This document shows, piece by piece, positions 37,193 through 44,585 of a stretch of 64,000 nt of DNA. The notes beneath the pieces were generated by a model. The model searched no databases. It was not told the DNA's origin and saw nothing but the letters and a program-made list of their open reading frames with translations. Numbering within the stretch: position 1 is the first letter of the stretch; each line of letters opens with the position of its first letter. Source of the stretch: Gloeotrichia echinulata CP02. Lineage in GTDB: Bacteria; Cyanobacteriota; Cyanobacteriia; Cyanobacteriales; Nostocaceae. The translations under genes were made by a program, and so were the position numbers. The stretch lies in NCBI GenBank assembly GCA_038087035.1, contig CP051187.1:3415001-3479000 (forward strand), written 5' to 3'.

Positions 37193-37266
37193 GGCGAACG
37201 ATGGGACTTGAACCCACGGATGGTGGTACCACAAACCACTGCCTTAACCACTTGGCTACGCTCGCC
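37193..37266 (-). tRNA. trnH: tRNA-His (GUG)
   Basis: The minus strand folds as a complete cloverleaf: acceptor GCGAGCG with CGTTCGC, D arm with AAGTGGTTAA, anticodon stem GTGGT/ACCAC with loop TTGTGGT (anticodon GTG), and T arm GTGGG-TTCAAGT-CCCAT. An extra G at -1 faces C73, the identity element of tRNA-His. The 3' CCA is not encoded. Confidence 0.96.
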
Positions 37267-37390
37267 ATTTACTTCTTGAGTATAACACGTCTTTGGTGAT
37301 TTTGTCCAAAGAATTTTTGTTAAAGGAACGGACTCACTTAATTTCGAGTCTTTGAAGTCTGAAGACTACAATGAACCACTTTGGGTAAAT

Positions 37391-37771
37391 ATGAAAGCCT
37401 TAACTATTATAACGTATGTAGCAGCAGCCGGACTAGCTGCTTTGGGGGTAACAATGGCGAAGACTAATCCCAGTCAAGCTGAATATGAAAATTATGCAGT
37501 GCAACGGCTGACGGACTACTTGAAGACTGATGTTTGTAAAAAGACACAAAATATTATAGAAAATTTAATACATTTCAATTGCGAAAAGGCTGTAGATTCC
37601 GCTAGTCCACAAATCCGGCCAATCATCTCTCAAACTACGCAGCAGCAAAATTTACTGTTTTTTAGTATTTACCGTACAGATTTAAAATTGAGTGATTTGA
37701 TACCTTCTTATCGATTTGAAACCGTGGGGGCATTTAATAACTTTTATACCTACTCTGCCGAGCAGCAATAG
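37391..37771 (+). CDS. DUF4359 domain-containing protein
   Basis: 126 residues from the ATG at 37391 (MKALTIITYV); an earlier in-frame start at 37352 would add 13 non-hydrophobic residues before the membrane segment. An N-terminal hydrophobic helix (residues 4-22) is followed by AKTNPSQAEYENYAVQRLTDYLKTDVC, the typical opening of DUF4359 proteins, which are short and membrane-anchored. Two more Cys residues could pair outside the cytosol. The function of the family is unknown. The gene lies between tRNA-His and the siroheme genes, about 170 bp before the latter. Confidence 0.75.
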   Translation: MKALTIITYVAAAGLAALGVTMAKTNPSQAEYENYAVQRLTDYLKTDVCKKTQNIIENLIHFNCEKAVDSASPQIRPIISQTTQQQNLLFFSIYRTDLKLSDLIPSYRFETVGAFNNFYTYSAEQQ

Positions 37772-37941
37772 GGTAAAGCCCATGACGGTTGACGGTTGAC
37801 GGTATCGTGTAGGGCGCGTCAGATTTTGAGAAATTGGTGATGCTCAAGAGATTTTTGATTCTGGCCGTCCTAGAAGAACGGGGTTTTAGACCCAAACTTT
37901 CAGTAAAATGGATATAGTCACCGAGAGTTAAATCCTTGCCC

Positions 37942-38658
37942 ATGTCATCTGCATATCTGCTGGTATCCCACGGAAGTCGTGATCCGCGTCCAGAAATTGC
38001 TATGCAGCAACTGGCAGAATTGGTACGCGAGAAACTGCAAAGCTACCAAAATCAGCTCGTCGGTACAGCATACTTGGAATTGAATCCTCAGCCTTTGCAT
38101 GAGCAGATTAAACAATTTGCCCAGCAGGCTTTGATTGTTGGGTGCGATCGCCTGAAAATTGTACCCCTATTTCTGCTGTCGGGTGTGCATGTGATGCAAG
38201 ATATTCCGGCGGAAGTAGCACTGGCTCAACAGGCTCTCGGTCAAGATATAATCATTAATCTCCAACCATATTTAGGTACTCACCCTGATTTAGGGTATCT
38301 GCTCGCCAAGCACATGGTTGCTCATCATAGCGCCGCTGGGATTCTGTTAGCTCATGGTAGCCGTCGTCCTGATTCTCTTGCGCCTGTGGAAGCTATAGCG
38401 GCGAGTTTGGGCGCAGTCGCAGCTTATTGGGCTGTACCTCCTAGTTTAGAATCACGAGTCAAACAGTTGATTGCTGGAGGTAAGCGAGAAATTGTAATTA
38501 TACCATACTTTTTATTCGCCGGTGGTATAACCGATGCGATCGCACAATCCGTCGAAGCGCTAAAATTACAACTTCCGGTCGTGAATTTCCATCTCGCCCA
38601 GCCTTTAGGAGCCACTCCAGAAATAGCAGCCATAATTTGGGATTTAATAGATCAATGA
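37942..38658 (+). CDS. cbiX: Sirohydrochlorin chelatase (CbiX/SirB family)
   Basis: 238 residues from the ATG at 37942; a TTG two codons earlier is possible but less likely. Two repeated CbiX-type halves are present: LLVSHGSRDPRP at residue 6 with IVPLFLLSGVHVMQDIP, and ILLAHGSRRPDS with IIPYFLFAGGITDAI. The His residues after each strand bind the metal and porphyrin. The enzyme inserts Fe2+ (or Co2+) into sirohydrochlorin to make siroheme or feed corrinoid synthesis. The stop overlaps the cobA start (ATGA), which implies translational coupling with the preceding pathway step. Confidence 0.9.
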   Translation: MSSAYLLVSHGSRDPRPEIAMQQLAELVREKLQSYQNQLVGTAYLELNPQPLHEQIKQFAQQALIVGCDRLKIVPLFLLSGVHVMQDIPAEVALAQQALGQDIIINLQPYLGTHPDLGYLLAKHMVAHHSAAGILLAHGSRRPDSLAPVEAIAASLGAVAAYWAVPPSLESRVKQLIAGGKREIVIIPYFLFAGGITDAIAQSVEALKLQLPVVNFHLAQPLGATPEIAAIIWDLIDQ

Positions 38659-39437
38659 ACCGCACAGAACAACAGGAACAATTGGAAATTTTGGGTAAGG
38701 TTTATTTAGTCGGTGCGGGACCAGGAGATCCAGGACTAATGACCCTCAAAGGCAAGAGTTTATTAGAGTGTGCCGATGTTGTGATCTATGATGCCTTGGT
38801 GAGTCCAGCTATTCTGGCGATGATTAACCCCCACGCCGAGCAAATCAACGCCGGTAAACGTCGGGGGCGACATTCTTTGTTACAAGACGAAACCACCCAA
38901 CTGCTGATTGAAAAAGCCCATGATCATGCTATAGTAGTACGACTCAAAGGCGGCGATCCGTTTATTTTCGGTCGCGGTGGCGAGGAAATGGCAGAATTAG
39001 TCCAAGCCGGAATTTCTGCGGAAGTTGTGCCGGGTATTACATCGGGAATTGCCGCCCCAGCCTATGCAGGCATACCCTTAACCCATCGTTTGTATAGCTC
39101 TTCAGTTACTTTTGTGACGGGACACGAAGCGTCAGGTAAGTATAAACCCACAGTAAATTGGAGTGCGATCGCCCACGGTTCCGAAACCGTTGTGATTTAT
39201 ATGGGAATTCACAATTTACCTTATATTGTCGAACAATTAACCACCGCAGGCTTGAATTTAGAAACACCAATTGCTTTAGTGCGTTGGGGTACACGACCCG
39301 AACAAGAAGAATTGATCGGTAAATTGGGGACAATAGTTGAGCAAGTCGAGCAAACCGAATTTGGCGCCCCCGCGATCGCAGTTATTGGCTCTGTGGTACA
39401 TATGCACAGTATTTTATCTGGTTGTCGTCCAGTTTAG
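38655..39437 (+). CDS. cobA: Uroporphyrinogen-III C-methyltransferase
   Basis: 260 residues, starting at the ATG that overlaps the cbiX stop by four bases. It contains the SUMT signatures VYLVGAGPGDPGLMTLKG near residue 16, RLKGGDPFIFGRGGEE, VVPGITSGIAAPAYAGIPLTHR and VIYMGI. It methylates uroporphyrinogen III twice with S-adenosylmethionine to give precorrin-2, the precursor of sirohydrochlorin, so the pair covers two of the steps from uroporphyrinogen III to siroheme. No CysG-type dehydrogenase/ferrochelatase domain is fused. The length is normal for a monofunctional enzyme. A compound heptamer array begins directly at the stop codon. Confidence 0.95.
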   Translation: MNRTEQQEQLEILGKVYLVGAGPGDPGLMTLKGKSLLECADVVIYDALVSPAILAMINPHAEQINAGKRRGRHSLLQDETTQLLIEKAHDHAIVVRLKGGDPFIFGRGGEEMAELVQAGISAEVVPGITSGIAAPAYAGIPLTHRLYSSSVTFVTGHEASGKYKPTVNWSAIAHGSETVVIYMGIHNLPYIVEQLTTAGLNLETPIALVRWGTRPEQEELIGKLGTIVEQVEQTEFGAPAIAVIGSVVHMHSILSGCRPV

Positions 39438-39594
39438 GGATTGGGGATTGGGGATTGGGGATTGGGGGGAATGACAAATGACAAATGACAAAGAGTAATG
39501 AGTAATGAGTAATGAGTAATGAGTAATGAGTAATGAGTAATGAGTAATGAGTAATGAGTAATGAGTAATGACAAATGACAAATGACAAATGACA
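39437..39594. repeat. Compound STRR array: GGGGATT, AATGACA, AATGAGT, AATGACA
   Basis: About four GGGGATT units (39437-39463) are followed by three AATGACA, ten AATGAGT (39497-39566) and four AATGACA units (39567-39594). Three different heptamers are thus placed end to end between the stop codons of two convergent genes, filling the gap completely. Confidence 0.93.
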
Positions 39595-39595
39595 A

Positions 39596-40666
39596 TTAAA
39601 CAATATGTTGAAAGATGGTTTTAAGTAAATCGCCTTGGTTAAAAGGCTTGGTTAAATAGCCTGAAGCTCTCACCATCTTAGCTTTCGCTCTATCGATTAA
39701 TCCCGTTTTTCCTGTCACCATAATCACGGGGATATTTTTAAAATGTGAATGTTTCCGCAACAAGGAACATAATTCATATCCATCTAAATTAGGCATGGAA
39801 ACATCAAGTAAAATTATGTCTGGCTTCGTGCGAATAATTTCCATTAAAGCTTTCAATGGATCGGTGACTCCGACAACAGAAAATATTTGCTCATCTAAAA
39901 AACTTCTAATAGCATTCAAGACGCTGGGACTGTCGTCAATACAGAATATAGTGTAGATTTTTCTCTCGGATGATGGCGGAGAAATTCGCACAAACTTATG
40001 ATGTTCATGTTCAGCATTGTTAGGGGAATGTTTAGGCGATTCCTGAGCCTGATTACCGTGAGATTTTGACGACGGTGGCTGAGTTTGGCGGGTAAATTTT
40101 GTCCCTTCCCCCCTCGCACCTGGTGACTGAACACTGTCTCTTTGTGATCGCTTTTGACACCGTTCTACTAATAAGCGCAAATTAAGATAACAAAACTTCG
40201 GCATATCATCCAGAAAGCTTTCGGGAATAAATTCATAACTCCCTACTTCTAAACTCAGAAAAGAGTCTAGCACTTCTAACGCCAATTGCTCTATTAATAT
40301 CGCAGCTTGCGAGCGACTAATATATTTTTGTTTGACTAACCAACAAATAGCTAAATAATCGGGATTCGGTATAGCCTCATTTTCAATCGCCGTTTCAAAT
40401 ATCGCCCGTAACTGCTCATTAATTCCCCTAGGGATAGTAGAAACTTGTTGACTTAACCGTTGTAAATGTCTGTATAGCGGTTCAAACATTTGCTCAGAGT
40501 AACAGGCGTAAATTAATTTACCCTCAACTACATATATTGACCAAGAACCTGTAGTGCTAAATACCTGCAAACAACCAGTGACAGATTTATGAGTGATTTT
40601 TTTTAACAGCGATAGAGGATGTAGTTTCTGAAAAAATCTGTATCTACCAATAGGAAGTGTCTTCAT
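39596..40666 (-). CDS. PATAN-REC response regulator (PatA-like)
   Basis: 356 residues from the ATG at 40666 (MKTLPIGRYRFFQKLHPL); an earlier in-frame start would add eight residues. The N-terminal ~200 residues form a PATAN-type domain (SLLKKITHKSVTGCLQVFS, then WSIYVVEGKLIYACYS). A ~40-residue low-complexity linker follows. The C-terminal ~120 residues are a receiver domain with IDDSP, phospho-acceptor in LLDVSMPNLDG and TKPF. PatA-like proteins act in heterocyst patterning, phototaxis and other cyanobacterial signalling. No DNA-binding domain is present. It is the first of a block of minus-strand signalling genes but is separated from the next by 627 bp of repeats. Confidence 0.87.
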   Translation of the reverse strand: MKTLPIGRYRFFQKLHPLSLLKKITHKSVTGCLQVFSTTGSWSIYVVEGKLIYACYSEQMFEPLYRHLQRLSQQVSTIPRGINEQLRAIFETAIENEAIPNPDYLAICWLVKQKYISRSQAAILIEQLALEVLDSFLSLEVGSYEFIPESFLDDMPKFCYLNLRLLVERCQKRSQRDSVQSPGARGEGTKFTRQTQPPSSKSHGNQAQESPKHSPNNAEHEHHKFVRISPPSSERKIYTIFCIDDSPSVLNAIRSFLDEQIFSVVGVTDPLKALMEIIRTKPDIILLDVSMPNLDGYELCSLLRKHSHFKNIPVIMVTGKTGLIDRAKAKMVRASGYLTKPFNQGDLLKTIFQHIV

Positions 40667-40996
40667 TGGGACGGCTCTGGAAAAAAGCAATATTTACAAT
40701 TGAAATTGCGATTTAGTAGAATAGCCATGCGCTTTTGCTAAATAGTTTAATATCCTACCAAACAACAGTATTCCAAACATCAGATTTATTTTCTGTATCT
40801 TTCGCTAAAAAAGCTCAACTCACAGTAATTTACAGCAATTTTCACGCAATAACCACAGATCTTCGTAGGGGATCTAGGCCTTGCGCCCCAAAAGCGTGGT
40901 CTATTTACCTGAAAATGGCTGTAAATGCTCAACACAAGGGTACGATAGGTTGAAATAACGCGCTTCTCAATGGTTAAGCTCAAAAAACTTAAAATT

Positions 40997-41117
40997 CGTA
41001 GGTTGGGTTGAGGAACGTAGCAAGCTAGCCGTAGGCTAACCCAACATGGACGGGGCTTTGTTGGGTTACCCTGCGGGTTCTCCGAAGGAGTACGCAGAGG
41101 CCTCAACCCAACCTACG
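40997..41117. repeat. 121-bp hairpin repeat with 17-bp perfect inverted ends
   Basis: CGTAGGTTGGGTTGAGG (40997-41013) and its exact complement (41101-41117) bracket internal TTGGGTTA/TAACCCAA arms. The CGTAGGTTGGGTT type is a dispersed element seen in many cyanobacterial genomes (recollection, not searched). The adjacent stretch 40667-40996 shows no gene. Confidence 0.8.
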
Positions 41118-41188
41118 ATTTTCCTTAACCGAGCAGTATTGCTACTTCATCCACTTCATCTAACTAGCAACTTACGTTATTAATTTTT

Positions 41189-41286
41189 GCGAGTCGATAC
41201 AATCGCATTGTGAGTCGATACAATCGCATTGCGAGTCGATACAATCGCATTGCGAGTCGATACAATCGCATTGCGAGTCGATACAG
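41189..41286. repeat. 21-bp tandem repeat, four full units plus a partial
   Basis: GCGAGTCGATACAATCGCATT repeats at 41189, 41210, 41231 and 41252, with a 14-base remnant at 41273. It stops eight bases before the stop codon of the kinase gene at 41294. The unit length is three times seven, but it is not one of the heptamer families. Confidence 0.93.
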
Positions 41287-41293
41287 CTAAATA

Positions 41294-42736
41294 TCAGCTA
41301 AATAGATGTGTTGAGATTAAATACGGAGATTTTTGCCAGTTGTTATCAGGTAAAGCTGGACGCTTAATTGGAATCTCAATGATAAATTCTGCTCCCTTAC
41401 CTGGGCTAGAGACACACCATAACAAACCGCCGTGTTTTTCAATCACAATCTGATAGCTAATCGACATACCCAAACCTGTCCCTTTACCCGCAGGTTTAGT
41501 TGTGAAGAAAGGATCAAACAACCGTTTTTGAACTTCTTCTGGTATTCCCAGTCCATTGTCAGCAATGCGAATTGCAACCCGCTCAGATCCTAGAACCTCC
41601 GTGTAAATCCAAATTTTAGGATGCAGAATTGTCGGGGATAGAACAGAAGCTTCCATTGCCTCTTCCAAAGCGTCGATAGCATTACTGAGGATATTCATAA
41701 ACACTTGGTTCATCTTTCCTGCATAGCACTCAACTAGAGGCAATTTACCATATTCCTTGATAATCTCAATAGGCGGATAATTGTATTTTTTTTTCAGGCG
41801 ATGATCGATAATCATGAGCGTGCTGTCAATACCCTCATGGATGTCTACGAATTTAACTTCAGCTTCGTCATAGCGAGAAAAGTTGCGGAGAGACTTGACG
41901 ATTTCACTAATCCGTTCACACCCGACTTCCATTGAAGATAGGACTTTAGGCAGATCTTGACGCAGAAACTCCAGGTCAATTTCCCTTGATTTTTGTTGAA
42001 TTTCTGGCTTAGAATCAGGAACCTGAGTCTGATAGAGTTGTATTAATTCTAGCAATTCTTGAATATAATTACTAGCATGATGAATATTGGCGTATATAAA
42101 ATTGACTGGATTGTTAATTTCGTGAGCCACACCTGCTACCAACTGACCCAGTGTAGCTAATTTTTCTCCCTGCACAAGTTTAAGTTGAGTCTGTTCCACC
42201 TCATGCAGGGCTTGGGAAAGTTCTTTTGTTCGTTCTGCTACCCGTATTTCCAACTCCTCCGTCAGTTTGTGCAACGCTGCTTGTGCAGCCGTGCGTTCAG
42301 CGATTTCCTTTTGTAGAAGTATATTCTGCTTCTCCAGAGCTACACTCATGGTTCGCAACTTCATGTGGATTTGGATACGGGCTAGAACCTCTGCTTGCTG
42401 AAATGGCTTGGTAATGTAATCCACAGCACCAAGAGATAATCCCTTGATCTTATCTACTGTGTCGTTCAGAGCAGTCATAAAAATCACCGGGATATCTCTG
42501 GTTTTGGGATTTACCTGCAGTCGGCGGCAGGTTTCAAATCCGTTAATTCCCGGCATCATCACATCCAACAAGATTAGATCTGGTGGATCGTATTCGATTT
42601 GCTTGATAGCATTTTCCCCACTGGTAGCCACTGCAACTTCAAATCCAGAATCCGTAAGGGCTTCTGAGAGTACCTCTAAATTAGTGGGGGTATCATCAAC
42701 GATTAAGATTAAATTATTCTCACAGGTCTGGCTCAT
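41294..42736 (-). CDS. REC-histidine kinase, tandem copy 1
   Basis: A 480-residue soluble protein. Residues 8-125 are a receiver domain (IVDDTPTNLEVL, phospho-acceptor LLDVMMPGING, TKPFQ). Residues 130-195 are a coiled coil. A HisKA-type dimerisation domain has the phospho-His in GVAHEINNPVNF near residue 204, and residues about 320-460 form an ATPase domain (NILSNAIDAL, ADNGLGI, GTGLGMS). The order REC-HisKA-HATPase means it can receive phosphate and signal onward; the output partner is unknown. It is highly similar to the next gene, clearly from tandem duplication. The two are separated by 322 bp containing a terminator, so each is probably transcribed separately. Confidence 0.93.
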   Translation of the reverse strand: MSQTCENNLILIVDDTPTNLEVLSEALTDSGFEVAVATSGENAIKQIEYDPPDLILLDVMMPGINGFETCRRLQVNPKTRDIPVIFMTALNDTVDKIKGLSLGAVDYITKPFQQAEVLARIQIHMKLRTMSVALEKQNILLQKEIAERTAAQAALHKLTEELEIRVAERTKELSQALHEVEQTQLKLVQGEKLATLGQLVAGVAHEINNPVNFIYANIHHASNYIQELLELIQLYQTQVPDSKPEIQQKSREIDLEFLRQDLPKVLSSMEVGCERISEIVKSLRNFSRYDEAEVKFVDIHEGIDSTLMIIDHRLKKKYNYPPIEIIKEYGKLPLVECYAGKMNQVFMNILSNAIDALEEAMEASVLSPTILHPKIWIYTEVLGSERVAIRIADNGLGIPEEVQKRLFDPFFTTKPAGKGTGLGMSISYQIVIEKHGGLLWCVSSPGKGAEFIIEIPIKRPALPDNNWQKSPYLISTHLFS

Positions 42737-42989
42737 GTTTACTGTAGGTAGATGACGATAGTAAGATGAATTGACAAGAATTAACCATTAAGTAGCCATC
42801 ATGAACTGCGTAGACTAGGACATATGAAAAAAGTTCTTATTTCGCTCCTCGCTTGTGCTTAGGGGTTAGGGGTCTTATTTTTAAGTCAGGTAGGCGTGGT
42901 AAATAAACCGTACTCGTTAGGGTCGTCATTTGTCATTGGTGCCGCCCTGCGTTGGTGAGGCAGTTCTACGACGAACCGGGTCTTTTGAA

Positions 42990-43030
42990 GACAAAAAAGC
43001 GTCCCCATTTTGTGGAGGCGCTTTTTTGTC
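42990..43030. terminator. Bidirectional terminator between duplicated kinases
   Basis: GACAAAAAAGCG (42990-43001) and CGCTTTTTTGTC (43019-43030) form a stem with A and T runs, so it can end transcripts on either strand. It lies 29 bases after the stop codon of the upstream kinase copy on the minus strand. The remaining gap (42737-42989) shows no gene. Confidence 0.85.
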
Positions 43031-43058
43031 TTGCGAAAATTTTGATTACTCCTCATTA

Positions 43059-44519
43059 TTATATATTGCCCTCAACAGAAAGTGGTTGACTATGTGTTGA
43101 AGTTAAATCTGGAGAATTTTGCCAGTTGTTATCAGGTAAAACTGGACGTTTAATTGGAATCTCTATGAGAAACTCTGCTCCCTTTCCTGGGCTAGAAATA
43201 CACCATAATAAACCACCGTGTTGTTCAGTGACAATTTGATAGCTAATAGACATACCCAACCCTGTCCCTTTTCCCGCAGGTTTAGTTGTGAAGAAAGGAT
43301 CAAACAATCGTTTTTGAACTTCCTCTGATATTCCCAGTCCATTGTCCGCAATGCGAATAGCGACCCGTTCAGATCCCATCAGTTCGGTGTAAATCCAAAT
43401 TTTCGGATATAAAATTGTCGGAGATAGATGATAAACTTCCATTGCCTCTTCCAAAGCATCAATTGCATTAGTGAGGATATTCATAAACACCTGGTTTATT
43501 TTTCCTGCATAGCACTCAACTGGAGGCAAGTTACCATATTCCTTGATAATCTCAATGGGCGGATGCTTGAGTTTTGTTTTCAGGCGATGACCGAGAATCG
43601 TCAGCGTACTCTCAATACCCTCGTGAATGTCTACGAATTTAAGTTCAGCTTCGTCATAGCGAGAAAAGTTGCGGAGGGACTGAACTATTTCGCTAATTCG
43701 TTTACATCCAACTTCCATTGACGAGAGAACTCTGGGCAAATCTTCACTCAGGAACTCCAGGTCAATTTCCCTTGATTTTTCTTCAATTGCTGGCGTAGAA
43801 TAGGGAAACTGAGTCTGATAGAGTTGCATGAATTCTAGCAATTCCTGAATATAGTTACTGGCATGAGGAATATTGGCATATATAAAATTGACTGGATTGT
43901 TAATTTCATGAGCCACACCCGCTACTAACTGACCCAGTGTTGCTAATTTTTCTCCATGCACAAGTTTAACTTGAGCCTGTTCCACCGCATGGAGAGCTTG
44001 GGAGAGTTCTTTAGTTCGTTCTGCGACCCTTACCTCTAACTCCTGTGTCAGCTTTTGCAATGCTGCTTGTGCCGCAATGCGTTCGGCGATTTCTTGTTTG
44101 AGAAGTAAATTCTGCTTCTCCAAAGCTACTCTCATGTTTCGCAGCTGCAAATGAATCTGGATACGGGCTAGAACCTCCGCTTGCTGAAATGGCTTGGTAA
44201 TGTAATCTACAGCACCAAGAGACAGACCTTTGACCTTATCCACCGTATCATTCAGGGCAGTCATAAAAACTATCGGTATATCTCTGGTTGTCGGATTTGT
44301 TTTCAGTCGGCGACAGGTTTCAAATCCATTAATTCCCGGCATCATCACATCCAACAAGATTAGATCTGGCGGATCGTATTCGATCTGTCTGATGGCATTT
44401 TCTCCACTGGTTGCCACAGCAACTTCAAAGTTAGCCTCCGTCAAGGCTTCTGAAAGTACATCTAAGTTTGTAGGAGTATCATCCACGATCAATATTACAT
44501 TAGTTTCTGATGTGTACAT
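43059..44519 (-). CDS. REC-histidine kinase, tandem copy 2
   Basis: 486 residues with the same architecture as the 41294-42736 gene: receiver (VDDTPTNLDVL, LLDVMMPGING), coiled coil, HisKA with GVAHEINNPVNF near residue 203, and HATPase (NILTNAIDAL, ADNGLGI, GTGLGMS). It differs mainly in the coiled coil, in the segment after the phospho-His and in the C-terminal tail (SQPLSVEGNI). It starts 66 bp after the end of the membrane hybrid kinase gene, close enough for co-transcription. Partner and stimulus are unknown. All catalytic residues are intact in both copies. Confidence 0.93.
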   Translation of the reverse strand: MYTSETNVILIVDDTPTNLDVLSEALTEANFEVAVATSGENAIRQIEYDPPDLILLDVMMPGINGFETCRRLKTNPTTRDIPIVFMTALNDTVDKVKGLSLGAVDYITKPFQQAEVLARIQIHLQLRNMRVALEKQNLLLKQEIAERIAAQAALQKLTQELEVRVAERTKELSQALHAVEQAQVKLVHGEKLATLGQLVAGVAHEINNPVNFIYANIPHASNYIQELLEFMQLYQTQFPYSTPAIEEKSREIDLEFLSEDLPRVLSSMEVGCKRISEIVQSLRNFSRYDEAELKFVDIHEGIESTLTILGHRLKTKLKHPPIEIIKEYGNLPPVECYAGKINQVFMNILTNAIDALEEAMEVYHLSPTILYPKIWIYTELMGSERVAIRIADNGLGISEEVQKRLFDPFFTTKPAGKGTGLGMSISYQIVTEQHGGLLWCISSPGKGAEFLIEIPIKRPVLPDNNWQNSPDLTSTHSQPLSVEGNI

Positions 44520-44585
44520 TATAATTTCTGGATACTGATTGCGGTAAATAGCTAGAAGTTAACAATTATAAATTTAAACTTTATA

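Noticed and set aside
41189..41286. CRISPR array or iteron origin
   Set aside because: Units of 21 bp are contiguous without spacers, and no replication gene is near.
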